A stretch of DNA of 64,000 nucleotides from Antennarius striatus (taxonomy: Eukaryota > Chordata > Actinopteri > Lophiiformes > Antennariidae): contig NC_090788.1 in the NCBI RefSeq assembly GCF_040054535.1, forward strand, positions 19,273,001-19,337,000, given 5' to 3'. Shown here one piece after another: positions 36,701-48,582 of the stretch (positions are counted from its first letter, which is position 1; each line of letters opens with the position of its first letter). The notes beneath the pieces are model-generated. The model was not told the origin of the DNA. It saw only the letters and a program-made list of their open reading frames with translations, and made no database searches. The position numbers and the translations under genes are program-made.

Positions 36701-39700
36701 TTCAGAGAGGAACTTCAGGTGCTGCTGTTCCAGGTCTTTGATTCCCTCCTGCTCATTCTTGCACAGATCCTGCGCTGAACGGTTAGCTTCAATAGCCAAT
36801 TTGACCTCCCCCAGCAAGAACAAAGCCTCACAATAACGATAATGACCCTGCAAAGACAAACCACAGTTCTGACTCCTAACTGTTCACCTTCCCAGAAAAA
36901 AATGTGACAAAGCAGGGCTAAAGAAAAAAACACAACTCAATATTTGTATTTAATGCTCCAGTTCACCAAAAATCAATTTCCCTAGAACTTTTCTGCAGTT
37001 GCCTGTAATAATAAGTAATATTAAATTGTATCAGACTGCCACAATAAATGTACGTCATGTCTCTGACAGCTAGACGGCATCAACACTGATGCTGCTGATT
37101 CTCTGGATCTCACGTTTCCTGCATCCACTGTTCGATCAGTCTCTGTGTCTTTATTACTCCTCTGCTCTACATTACTGTACATCATTTTTTAAAAACTATA
37201 CCTTTGCCCAAAGTGGTTTTATCAGAACAGCACATTTTCCATCACCAACAGCATTTCTGTAAAATAAATTACACATATGGTTAAAACAGTTCTAAAAACT
37301 TTCATGAACACTAACAATAAAATCAAGATGTTCTCAATAAACAGTGTTTTTTGAGGATTTCAGCACCAGAAATCGATTCAGAAGCATAAACAGACCAAAA
37401 ATGGTCATTTGGGAAATAGTTTGACAACACTGAAAAACGACTTCATCCCAAAGCACTCAGTAACTGCCAAGAAAAGAGGAGCACAAACAACACAAAACTC
37501 CTCATTTCTCTTAAAAGCACTAAATAATAAAAAAAAAAATTAAATACTTTTTTAAAAATGTGTGTATTTAAAGATGAGAGCACTTACAGATACATGTTAC
37601 ATCGCATAAAGCACAGGGCTCTGTTTCCATAAACGATGTGATTTTCAGGGCTGTGTGGAGGAAGGACAAGGAATTCAGTTACAAAAGTACCCCGACTGAA
37701 CATTTGTGATATCAAAACAATCTGATACCCCACAATGAACCTGGTTTCTAAGAAGCTCTGTTTCTGCTGGCAATGCTAAACAGACATTTCTCATATTGCT
37801 TCAATTTGATGGAGAACATATCAATTAGGTCCCAAGATCCCAGCTTCACAAGGACAAAGAAAACCTGCAGAGCCACCAGTGTTTTCCTTCATTTTACAGC
37901 TGTGTAAAATTAACTAGTGACTTCAGAATTATAAAAAGGCAAAATCATAAAATGTCAAACTGTTTATGATAATCAAAACAATAGTTTGGTTGAATCCTGT
38001 CAGACAGGATCCTGTTGAATAGCAACTTACTAAAGAGCGAGGGCTTTGGTGTAAAAATTCAGAGCATCTTCGTATTGCTTCCTCTGAAAGTTCTCGTTTC
38101 CTTTCTTCTTCATTTCTTCACTTAACTGGATGAAGGACAGGAGGAAACATTTAGCGACACCTCAGAATGTGAAGAGCCTGGTGTCACATATCTGATGAAA
38201 CACACCACGTCTGGGTTCTCCTTGGTTCATTATTCTGTTAACTTCTGACTTTTGGATGTTAAACACAACCAATTACTACTTATTGATTAGGTAAGCTGTG
38301 GTCTTACATCGACATGAAAGGGGGATGAAGGAACACACAGGGAATTCATCATCTTCATCAAGTCGGTACCCATCGCCAGCATGTAATTAATAACTGAAAC
38401 AAAAAGAGGAGAGTTGGTGTTCAAGATGCAGCACACCTCCAGGCTGTGGGGGGGTTTCCTCTACACACAGATTAAAGGCCTAACATGAGAGCAGCTGGTG
38501 TGAACGTCAGTGTAGCAGCAGAGCAGAGTGTGAACTCCAGTCTGAAGCGTGTCTCACATTCAGTGAAGATGAAACGTAACGCCAAGAAGCACATGTGAGT
38601 GTGGCCGAGCTGCCTGACACGGTGGCGGATGCCAGGTTCTCCTGTTCGCTCCAACCACTGGAGGGTCACCTCGACTGAATCCGGGCAACACTGACGACAG
38701 AAACAAACACATTCCGAGAGAAAAAAAACACCTCTTAACACTCTGGTTTACAGCGTCAAGAGAACAACCTGAAAAATGAACAACCACAATAGCTAGTGCT
38801 GTAGCAGTAGTAGTACTGCTGTGTTCTAGAGTAGTAGTACTACTACAGTCTACTAACATCATTGCTGGTTGCCAGGGCAACCCGTGGCTCTGACTGTGCC
38901 CTACTGCCGTCGTCTCCCACCATCTACTCTCAAATATCTGTCTTCCACTGCTGCTCAAACATCTCACCCTTACCATCTAACTCTTACCGTGTTCAGCAGG
39001 CCGGTTAGCCAGACGGCGCGTTTTGATTGGTTCTTGTTCAACTGGAACAGAGAAAAAAACAGGATTTTCAAGGAAAAGCAAAAACATCATCAACAAATGA
39101 CAATAAACAACACAATGTAATATTATTTTCCTCAATCTTCAAGGTCTGTGTTACGCGTTATCTATAATAAATTACAGATCCAGCCTTTTCTGCATCGTAG
39201 CACCGAAGCTCCCAACTGGCCACAGTTAAGATCATTATGGGGCGGCAGTGGATCAACAGTAGAGCGGGCCCCACCCTATGATCAGAGATCTGCGGTTCGA
39301 TTCCTGCCCCCACCTAGCCTTCCTCGGACACTGTACTGTATAGCTGAGTGTAAAGATAATTTCCTTGTTGGGAATAAAAAAGTGGACTTTCTTTTTCTTC
39401 TATTATGTAGAAACCACTGACTCTCTTACCGCCCACCCAACACTCACGTGCCGTCTATCCAACACTTTCTATCTTATACCTTCAAATTTGAATTTTTTTA
39501 GAAGCTTGACTGAAGCAGGAAGTTCCCGTATGAAACAAACTCAGGCAAAAGTGTGAATGAAATTAAAATTTCAGCTGGAAGGAAACCAGAGACTAGATTT
39601 AGGTCCAGTTCAAATGTTCTAGGAGCTGAAAACTGCGGGAGTTGTGACTGCCTTAACTGGTCATGACCTTAACAGCTACAAACTCGATGCTATCCAGACA

Positions 39701-41021
39701 ACTTAACCTTATCTTCACACAAACAGTTCCATAGTCCACATATCCATGTGTTTGAACAAAAGAGGCTTTACTTAATGATAACATGGTCAACTTACAGTTC
39801 CTTTCTCCAGGGCTCTGAAGATTGCTTCCACTATTTCTATCCTGTGAATGTTCTTCAGACTTAGATCTTCACTGTTAGGACAGGGAGACCATCACATTAG
39901 GCACTATGGTACAATCCAAATGTTTAATAGTACAAGTAATAATTTTTTGTAGTTTGAAAAAAAATTTTTAGGAAATTTTTTTTTTGTGCAATTATACATA
40001 CTTTGAATCAATTAGCCCAATAAGTAAAGCCCAGCAAGCAGTGGTACTGGACTCATCACGCCGCAACAGAATGGGAAGCCAGAATGAGAAGAGTTTCATC
40101 TGCTGTGCGGCCTCTGCTTTGGTCTCAGCAGAGACAAGGCTCCACTTATCCAACACCGCCTCTGCAGATGAAACAGGACAAAAACCCAGGTCTGAGCAGG
40201 ATTTTATGAATTATATGATACCCTACCTGGACTAAAAAAAGTCCCCATCTAGTTTTAATTGAGCAACACCTCAGATTTCAATCATACGAGCGTTCTGTGT
40301 GGCGTCTTCTCGCGCGATTACCTTAAACCGAACACTACTGTAGCCCCCAGTATGCTGGTTCACATTATAACAACACCACAGCAACACAGATGGACTGATT
40401 ACAAAAAAGAAATGCAAATTCCAACCTGTTTAATGATATTATAACATAATGATATGAATACTCTTTAAATAAATGTTCATTTGTCTGAATTATATTTCAT
40501 ATATCATGTTGATGTACTGCTAAAACCACATCAGAAAAAATATCAGCTTGATATTTCATATCCGTCAAACTTGCTGACCATTAACCATAGAAGTGACACA
40601 CGCATCATGGCTACTGCCTGCCATACCAGCCTGTGGGGGCAGTGTTCTGCATGGGGTTATTTCCACTGGTGAGGTTCAGGTCCAGGTCCAAAACACTATG
40701 AATTTGTGATTCCTCTAATTTCTAGGTCAATGTGCAACTGCAGGCTGATTATTTCTTTCTGCTTAAATTACATACAGATCAATTTCTACAAGTTCAGTCT
40801 GCCTGTCACTGTCAAAAGTAACAGGGTCTAGAGAAGTTATTACGCAGGTTGTATTAATCTGATATCTTTAATGTAGTTGTATTAATCTGATATCTTTAAA
40901 CAGAAACTGAAACCTGCTCAAGTAGTTTTCAACTGATGACAATTCTTCCCTTTGAACTTCACACTTTCCTTCAAAAAGCACAATCTTGGATAACTACGGT
41001 AGTCATATTTTACTCATGTGA

Positions 41022-41066
<45 letters not shown>

Positions 41067-41379
41067 TGTGTGTGTGTGTGTGTGATTTAAGCGAACAATT
41101 CTCATACATACACTATGATGAGGAAAGCTGCAACAATGCAGCCCTATTTTTTAATATGAATGATATACAAAGACATAAATGTCACTTACCTGACGGTCGG
41201 AACATAATATTTTCATTTTTTCCTTGAAGCGAGCTGAATTTCTATGGATAAAACAATAACTTGTTAATGGCTTAACAAGAATAAGGTAGAAATGACATTT
41301 TGATCATGAATCAATAACTCACAGCTGTGACGTCATCCCAGTCAGCAATGAACTCAAAATCAGGGTCCGTATTTGACAT
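24460..41379 (-). CDS. ttc3: TTC3, TPR and RING-H2 E3 ubiquitin ligase
   Basis: 45 coding exons, in transcript order: 41379-41323, 41241-41190, 40161-40002, 39871-39796, 39041-38988, 38690-38558, 38393-38308, 38125-38031, 37650-37588, 37256-37202, 36847-36685, 36306-36276, 36189-36087, 35554-35524, 35279-35219, 34675-34582, 34495-34352, 33936-33856, 33289-33180, 33099-32973, 32798-32676, 32581-32480, 32386-32294, 32221-32157, 32025-31889, 31661-31341, 31172-30897, 30804-30761, 29894-29853, 29765-29701, 29615-29463, 28852-28231, 28148-28080, 27482-27339, 27252-27113, 26919-26851, 26774-26678, 26587-26484, 26398-26320, 26167-26069, 25711-25560, 25430-25316, 25016-24888, 24774-24682, 24570-24460. 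They sum to 5,220 bases in unbroken phase, or 1,739 residues (human 2,025). Family knowledge: human TTC3 ubiquitinates phosphorylated AKT and is a Down-syndrome-region gene. Human-like blocks include PENHIVYGNRALCF, FPPIPDAIC, FTDPDFKGFI, WALEEHRDNY, DEYFDIM and VNTEPVEPFE. The N-terminus (MSNTDPDFEFIADWDDV) diverges from human. Short exons are the least certain. Confidence 0.95.
26210..26236 (-). repeat. (CA)n microsatellite in a ttc3 intron
   Basis: A run of CA dinucleotides lies just upstream, in transcript sense, of the exon at 26167-26069. Confidence 0.9.
26320..28148 (-). other. ttc3: ttc3 coiled-coil region exons
   Basis: Seven exons (28148-26320) encode Glu/Lys/Gln-rich helical heptad-like sequence (for example LQSIKELEKQIQ, LALFQQKLEEEVKK, KSLKAEMEELVEEQ). 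It corresponds to the human TTC3 segment between VNTEPYNPFEE and the region before the C-terminal RING. Confidence 0.85.
27700..28050 (-). repeat. Interspersed repeat with DR0 motif, copy 3 (reverse)
   Basis: On the minus strand it starts CCCACAAAGCAGTGATGTAT, matching the heads of copies 1 and 2. It contains AACTAGGTCAAATTTC and AAATTAGGTCAAGGTCAAAT; the DR0 motif is at 27866-27877. It lies in the ttc3 intron between exons 33 and 34. Confidence 0.55.
29134..29190. repeat. Near-perfect 22-bp inverted repeat with 13-nt loop in a ttc3 intron
   Basis: The left arm (29134-29155, GAGGGACATGAAGTTACTCC then TG) and the right arm (29169-29190) are reverse complements with one mismatch, which would be a G-U pair in the ttc3-antisense RNA. 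The loop is 29156-29168. Flanking bases can pair further with a bulge. Confidence 0.9.
36234..36272. repeat. (CA)n-rich microsatellite in a ttc3 intron
   Basis: An imperfect CACACGCGCACACACA run lies next to the donor of the exon at 36306-36276. Confidence 0.85.
36685..38125 (-). other. ttc3: ttc3 N-terminal TPR cluster exons
   Basis: Four exons encode residues about 207-330: MKKKGNENFQRKQYEDALNF, YGNRALCF and GHYRYCEALFLLGEVKLA. This is the classic W/L/G/Y/A/F TPR pattern in the same order as human TTC3. Confidence 0.9.
39236..39420 (+). repeat. tRNA-derived SINE in a ttc3 intron
   Basis: An A-box-like segment (GGATCAACAGTAGAGCGGG) and a B-box (GCGGTTCGATTCCTG) are correctly ordered. They are followed by a non-tRNA body and a short A/T-rich tail. 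It is inserted antisense to ttc3. Confidence 0.6.
41024..41084 (+). repeat. (GT)n microsatellite in a ttc3 intron
   Basis: About 30 GT/TG units with a single TATG interruption, about 105 bases downstream in transcript sense of the exon at 41241-41190. Confidence 0.95.
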
Positions 41380-42286
41380 GCTGTCCAACTCTGTAAGAAC
41401 ATTTGAATTAATCAAATCTACTTGACAAATCAGGTTGACAGGAAAAACTCAAGGGATTCAAGGGATTAAAAAACTGATCACTGGTCTGTCTGAGATTCAC
41501 TCCCTTCCACTCTCCCTACAAGGTCTGTCCACACTCAACCCCACATCCCATGTGTGATGAAGAGTTTAAAGAAATACCCACAGTGCACATTTCTACCTAA
41601 ACCCCTTGTTAATATAAACCAGATCAATAAAAATTAACCAAGACTGGGAAGAAAAGGCCTTCAGGCAGAATGCCAAAACAGGACACCTTGACCTGGATCA
41701 TGTTAAGAAACAAATATCAAAGGTGGTATGCTGGCTAACATATGTAACAACACAGAATCAGGATCAACATATCTGACTGCAAGGCTTTGATTAGGTTTAT
41801 TTGATCCTTTTTTAAATATCAGCATGTTTATGTTTCAGACAGATATTTAAAATTGCCAGAAATTTCAAAATTGCCAAGATATACAAGATTCGAAAACATA
41901 CATTCTTAGGTTTTGTGACAATTGTCTACTTATGAGGCTTGGTCACACTTGTGTAAGTAGTTTTGACTTTTAGAAGACATCACCAGAATGATCAGATTCA
42001 AGTGATTCCAAATAAAGTAACAGTAACATGGCATGAATATTCGGGAGCAGTCTTATCACAAAAGGTTGGCGTGCTGAGTAGCAGGAATGAGGTAATTTAG
42101 CTAAAGCCCTCTTGTTTTGATGCTGGCAGTGTAGCCTTTTGGCTAATGTAGTTAGCATACATCCAGTACTACTGTGATGTATGCTAACTACATTTTATTC
42201 GCCGTGAATTCGAAAACAATTGCGTGAGCCTGGATAACCATTAATGATTATGTATTTAAACATGAAGTGAACCGGAATTTGCTTAC

Positions 42287-42350
42287 CGTGTGATTAACGT
42301 GAGGAGAAAACTTCACTGTCGACTCATTTCGATCCGTTCATGTTTTGTGC
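42287..42350 (-). other. ttc3: ttc3 non-coding first exon
   Basis: A minus-strand donor (CACG|GTAAGC) at 42286 ends an ATG-free exon. The coding start is in the next exon (41390-41323, acceptor TTACAG). The transcription start is placed approximately. Confidence 0.5.
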
Positions 42351-42363
42351 GGAAACGAAACTT

Positions 42364-42432
42364 TGACGTCAGACGTCATCGTACGTTGTCAATAGTTTAA
42401 AGTCTCTTATTCTACCATTGGAGAACTTCCGG
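42364..42432 (-). promoter_or_regulatory. ttc3: ttc3 promoter with CRE, CCAAT and ETS-like motifs
   Basis: A palindromic CRE TGACGTCA (42364-42371) is followed at once by a second half site (GACGTCA, 42372-42378). An inverted CCAAT box lies at 42417-42421 and ACTTCCGG at 42425-42432. This is typical of a TATA-less vertebrate promoter. Confidence 0.45.
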
Positions 42433-42699
42433 TATGATGCGGAAGCGTAGTTTTTTTTAAAAAAAAAAACTTTATTTATAAAACAAAACCCAGCAGAATA
42501 ATGTCTGACAGCAGACTTTAACTTTTAAAAACATTAGAGACCAAGATCAATCAGCTTTAGCATTTTATATAAACTGGTAAGCAGATGTAATGTTAGCACA
42601 ATAACTGATTGCATAAAATATTACAAATTATAAAGATAATTTATTAAAAAAGACAGAAGAAAAGAACAGAGGTTTAAATAGGGATCAAGTTTTATAGGT

Positions 42700-43260
42700 T
42701 GTTTTAAACAGATTCTTCAGTCCCCTGTTTGGAGAGCTTGAGGGTCCTCTCCTCAGTGGAGGACTTTACATGGTGCCATCGGTTCCAATGCTTATCTCTG
42801 TTTTTAACCCAGCTGTGTCCACCCAGTGTCCCTCCTGTCCCCTTCGTGAGACAGTCTTTCATGCTTTTAAAGATTGTAAGAGACTTGCAGTGCTCTTCAC
42901 TCTTTTAACGAATGTTTTAAATCTGTTCAGTGAAAATTTTAATATCAGGAAATTTATTTATGGTGCTGGGTACAATACATTGAATCAAGGAAAGTGGCAG
43001 CTTTTAAATTTTATTTCTGGAGAGGCAAAACTCGCAATTTACGTGACCAGAAAGAGGAGAATTGAAAACAATAAATGACAAATGAAAATGACAAAAGACC
43101 TAAATATGTCCTATGCACTTTAGTTGATGATCAACTCACTCTTGCAAATTTCCTGATATAATGCACGGATTTTTAAATTGTATTTCTTTTTGTTGGTTTT
43201 TAGTATTTTTTAAGCAATTTAGCACTTTTCATCTAATGTAAAATTGTAAAATGTTTGAGT
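42700..43260 (+). mobile_element. LINE remnant (L1/Tx1-like 3' ORF end)
   Basis: The translation CPSCPLRETVFHAFKDCKRL followed by a KFIYGAGYN / LLNFISGEAKLAIY-type C-terminus matches the zinc-knuckle tail (zf-RVT region) of L1/Tx1-type reverse transcriptases. Only the 3' end is present. It lies between the divergent ttc3 and znf346 promoters. Confidence 0.65.
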
Positions 43261-43287
43261 GCGATTAAAAATCTCCTTCTCCTTCAT

Positions 43288-43300
43288 CGCGCATGCGCGC
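43288..43300 (+). promoter_or_regulatory. znf346: NRF1-like motif at the znf346 promoter
   Basis: CGCGCATGCGCGC fits the palindromic NRF1 consensus. It lies 29 bases before the chosen start codon. An in-frame ATG inside the motif (43293) probably belongs to the promoter or leader rather than being the main start. Confidence 0.5.
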
Positions 43301-43328
43301 TGAGACGTCTGTGGTTGTGACACAAATA

Positions 43329-46300
43329 ATGGCCGTCGCGATGGAGACGGATGCATTTCCTTTCCTGCCTTCGGGACCGGCGGAGAGTATGCCATGTTTA
43401 TTTTCTAATTTGCCGCATAAATTTCAAACGAGCCTCGTTGGCATTTGTGTTTTATTAATTAAACAGTGTTGCTGTCACCTAACAACAGGCTAGCATCATT
43501 AGCTGGAGCTGACAGGGACGGCTTTGACAGACCAGGCTAAGCCAAGCTAGCTGTAGCCGTTTGGGGCTCCAAGGTCGATGAGAGCACGAATGCATGAGAT
43601 GTTTTTTTTTGTTGCCGGTGATCGCGTCTGTTTTGAGGAGCGGAGACTCTGAGGGGAACGTTCGATTGAGCTAATCTAACGAGCGCATTCATCCAGGGTG
43701 GGCCACGCAGGAATGGTGCCTAGCTAACGCAGCGTCCACCCTGCCCTGTCTGTGCAGGAATGCCTCTTTAACACACGCAGGACCCGTTTGTGTGGTGGTG
43801 GGATATTGACTTTAGGTACTTGTTGTATATTTGAGTGTAAAGTGTTAAAACATGTGCGTGGCTGTTGTTGTTTCTGCCTCCTTGGCGCCGTCAGGATGCT
43901 GTGAGTGGCCCACATGGGTGACGGGTCTCTGTTTGCATCCCCGGGTTCATTTCAGTCCCTGCATGTTCTGTCAGTGCAGAGGTTGGGATCGAACATATGA
44001 TAAGTAATTAGTCTGAACGATTGATTTTGGCACATCCAAGAACTCGAAGTTTGTCCCATGAGATAATTTTGTCAGATGTAATTTTCTTACATTATTTGTT
44101 AGACTGTTTATGCGGGATATTCAGGAACTGCAAGTGTTGCTTGTGATGTTTTGTAGTGAAATTTTAAATGCAGTATAATATTTACAACTGAATACAACAT
44201 ATGTATTTTAGTTATGTGTAGAACAGGAATAACTCTTTAATACAGTACTTGCAAAATAAATCTGCACACTTTCTCCATGCTGACTACCTTGCAAAGTAAC
44301 ATACTGCATTGTTTTGGTGGTACTCGATAAGATTCATTCTTGCCTGATATATGTGATTTAAAATGATGGGATGTTGAGGATTGCATCCCTGCAGAGCACC
44401 GTTTCCCTAATTAAATTGTGTACAGTATTTGTCCAATACAGAGCATTCTGTTGCTGTTGGAGGTGGACTCTACTGTGCAGATTTACCATCCTGATGAATG
44501 AAAAGCTTCTCGTACGGAGTTATTGATCAGTTTATTGAAGAGATTATTCTGTGTGTGTGATGTAAATGCGTGTTCCCAGAATATGTAACTTCATTTGTCC
44601 TGTTTCTTTTTCTCCCTCTTTCTAGTAAATAAGATGATCAAGGAGCACAGCGACCTGTTTTCTGACTCCCAGTGTAAAATCTGCAGTGCTGTCCTCATTT
44701 CGGAGTCTCAGAAGTTAACTCACTATCAGGTCAGTGACAGTCTTCTGCTGCTGTTTCAGCATCAGGGAACTTTACTTTTTTTTTGATGCCATATTACTCA
44801 GCTTGATTATTAGTTAGAAGGTGTCATCGTCAAATGCGTTTTGCATTTCATTAATGGGATTATAATTAAAGAGTGATGCCCCATTAAAAGGAGTCATGGT
44901 AGTATTTATGAGGAAGGACCAGATCACTGGGCAATCCTCCAGTTCTCCATCCAGACAGACAACAAAATAACTGATAATGAAAAAAATATTCATGATGATT
45001 TTTCACTGCATCAAATCCCACAGGGACACAACAGAGGTTGAGATACAAGAGGTTAAAATATTTCTTGTATTTCTTGGATGGCATTCCAACAAGCCATAAT
45101 TTGTGATCAGAGTTCCTTTAGGAGCCTTGTAATATTTTGGAACTGGTATTAATGGCTCATACAAAAACGAATGGATGCATCTGTGTTTTTTTTTGTTATT
45201 TCTTATCACCAGCAAAACAACTATTTCCAACTTTTGATAACTGAATGACTGCTTTGTTACTGTTATTGTTGAGCCATGTGTAATAACCCAAATCAGTGTG
45301 AGCGAAAACTTAAGAAGAACTTAAGATGAAGAAGAACGAGTGAGAGCGAAAACTTAATCACTGTTTGTATATATCTTATGGGAGTGAATCTGTCGTTGTG
45401 CGCTTGGTTCTTTGCCTGTGCATGTACAGAAATTTCATGGCTACAATGAAAAACATGAGAACACTCTAGAAATGATGGAAATATGTTGGGTTGTGTGACT
45501 TTTGGTTGCTGTCCCCTGAGGGCCACACAAACCACAACTCCAGACACCAGTACATAGTTCCGTTGTGTGGAAAATTACTGGTTGAACAGTTTGCCAATGT
45601 CATTTGAACAGTTAATAGCATCATGTCATCCCTGGTGGGTCTGGACTCCAGTCATTATATCGTGTTTTTATACTACTGTATTTCCACATGTTGTGTTTTT
45701 TTTTTTTTTTAGAGATTTGGGGCACCACCACGCTGGAAGCCCAGATAGTTGACTAGAGTCCCAGACTTAACTGTTGACCAGAATGTGGCTGCAATGAATA
45801 TTTTTGGGGTTTAGCTGAGCTAAAAGAGGATTAACAAGATGAGATTAAACTTTTATCTGTACCAATAAAGTACTTTAAACTTAACTTACTGCTGAGTTTG
45901 AGCTGGAGCAGGTAAGCATTCGTTATATTAGTGCTGCTAGGCCGTATTTTTAATAGTTGACATGTACATAGTAATAATAGATCGATGACAGACATGGCTT
46001 GGTCAGTGCAGTAGATTCTGTGCTACTTAACCAGTCCGCTTGTCGCGTTCATTCCCAGTTCCCTCTGGGAGTCATCAGAATGCTGCTGTCTGTGGAGCTA
46101 CGCAGTCAAAAAAAAACTTTCCTCCTGCACTCGCTTCAGTGAGTTCCTGTGATGAATTTAGGCGCTGATGTTTTTCATCTGCTTCTCTTTTCAGAGTAAG
46201 AAACATGCCAACAAAGTGCGCCGGTATTTTTCTGTCCAAAACGAGGAGCCAGTGATCAAAAAACTGAAGACTACTTCATCTGTCAGTGTGAGTAAACTGT

Positions 46301-48346
46301 TCAGTTCGAATGTGAGCCAAACCAGCTTGAATCAGAACTCCACACATGAATTTGACAACCATGAGTGGAATCCAGCGAGACTGTGAGGCCCATTCATGAA
46401 CCTACAGAAGGCTGCCAACAAGGCCTTTGAAGGCCTTTCAAATATCAAAATGAGGATATTCAAACTAGTGTGTCATTAGTTCAGACATAACTTCTCATAA
46501 ACGCCACTTAAACATACGTATCTCGTCAGCTTTTCATGTTTGTTTTTAGAAAATACAGCTTTTAGTGTAAACAGTGAATTTAATCATCTACAGTTTTAAT
46601 GAAAAGTGGCTTTTAGGAGCCAGAGAACTGATGCCCACCAGCGACATCCAGGTTGACCTTCATTAATGGAGCAGAGGAAGACTCCTGTGACCATGAATGA
46701 TTTATGCCCCTCTGTTTTTTTGTATTACAGCCAGCCTGTAACAACAGAGATCCAGACTGGGCGAAGGTGTGTAATCTTTGTAAGATGACGTTCACCTCCA
46801 GTGTGGTGGCCGAGACGCACTACCAGGGCAAAGTCCACTCCAAGAACCTGAGGCTGAAAACTGTTGGTCAGCAGACCACAGGTTAGCTCACTTTTAAAAA
46901 GCAGTTGATGATTTTATTCATGTCAGATTCCTGTGTTTTCAGTGATCTCTAAATACCTGCTGACATTAGAAATGGAATTTCTCTTGTTTTTAAAAAATCT
47001 AATATGCACAAGATGATTTTGATGACCTATCTGGAGTAGCGTCCTCAAAGACCGTCCTGACTCGAGCGGCCCTCTACTCCAGCTCTTTCCTGCTTTATTT
47101 TCTAATATATGTTAATAATGGGACTTATTTCCATGTTTCCTTGTTTGTTTTTACTAATTCCTGACACAATATCTCTTGATCAACAGTAGCTTCTCAAACG
47201 CCACCAACGGCTCCCCCAAAGAAGAAACTTGCAGAGGATACGAGCAGTGAGCCTGCGATGGGCGACGACAAAAGCAACCCGGACCGTTTTTGCCCCATTT
47301 GCCAGGCCTCCTTTAACAACCCGCTCATGGCCCAGCAGCACTACGTGGGCAAGAAGCACAGGAAACAGATGACTAAGCAGAAACTGATGGAGACGTACGG
47401 CCCCGCCACGGCACCAGGTGAGACGCGCAACCACAGCCGTGAAGCTACGCCGCTACGCCCGGAGATTAACTATCCATTCTCTCTTCTTGTAGCTTCCACC
47501 CTCAAAGGCTACCCATGCACCGTCTGCAACATTGAACTAAACTCTGTGGAGCAGTACCAGTCTCATATCAGCGGGGCCAAACACAAGAACCAGTAAGTGT
47601 TCACATCTAAGGCCTATGTTGGAGATGCTGATCATCAGTTTTAGTGAAGTCCTCTTGTCTTTATGACAGTCAGCATGAGAGCTTTTAGTTTTTACTTGTT
47701 TAGTCAGTGCAGAGAAACAACTTTTAAAAGGTTTTTTTTTAAATGATATTTTTACATTTTTACCACACCAGTCAATCTCTCACATTATCTAATAAAAGGA
47801 GCCCAAACCACAAAAGAAGTTGTTTGCCTTGCCTTTGAATCTATGTGTCAACTATTCCAGTGGTATTAAGTTTAATGTGATTTTATGCCATTATTCCACA
47901 TGTGCGTTAAATGATCAGAAGATACACTACAAACATGACTAAGAGCCTCATAGCCCCGACCAAGGATTGATTTCTTGTCTCTTTTAAAAATACTTATTTT
48001 TGTACAAAACTGAGGTGTAACCCTCGCCCAGAGTTAGCAGTAATTCCCCCAGAGGCCTCATCATGCTCAGTTTTCACCTGTACCACACCTTCACAAACTC
48101 CTTCTAACCTAAACCCCTAACAAACAACAATATTAATCCCATTTCAGAGTGAAGAAAACGGGATTAAATACGGCAAACACTGAGAACAAAAATGCAGCAG
48201 AACAATCGTTTGAGGGGGACAACCAGTACACGACTGAAGACTTCAGCATTGTCCAGTACGGCATTGGAAACGACCTGTATGCAGCTGGGGATAACCAGTA
48301 CGCTCCAGAGGACACAGAGTACACAGAGGAGTACCAGTTTACTTGA
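43329..48346 (+). CDS. znf346: ZNF346 (JAZ), dsRNA-binding zinc-finger protein
   Basis: Seven coding exons in phase: 43329-43386, 44626-44729, 46195-46287, 46731-46881, 47187-47417, 47493-47592 and 48148-48346. They predict 311 residues (human 294). Four JAZ-type C2H2 fingers with long C-to-H spacing are seen: [20 protein letters not shown]...[39 protein letters not shown] with KKH, and [17 protein letters not shown]. The second half of finger 1 is encoded by exon 3. In known biology JAZ binds dsRNA through these fingers, is nuclear/nucleolar and shuttles via exportin-5. The ATG at 43329 has a good context (aatATGGcc). The C-terminal tail after finger 4 is acidic and Gln/Tyr-rich ([22 protein letters not shown]), unlike the human tail. 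Confidence 0.94.
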
Positions 48347-48576
48347 GGCCGGTCGTTTTGGTCGGGACACAACAACCAGCCCCTCCAGCCCCCCTAACAT
48401 CAACCTTCATGGACCTCTAGCTCCTGCCTGAGTCTCCCCCCAATAGGCCCCACCTGGACGTGTCTGAACCATAGGTCTGGACCTGCTACACCCCAACATG
48501 CTGTTTTATCATTTTGTGTTCCAGCTGAAGGGTTAAAGATTGTTTTTTGTTTTTTTTAAATCCATTTTCTCCGATG

Positions 48577-48582
48577 ATTAAA
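48577..48582 (+). terminator. znf346: Candidate znf346 polyadenylation signal
   Basis: ATTAAA lies 230 bases after the stop codon in a T-rich context. Later hexamers could also be used. Confidence 0.35.
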
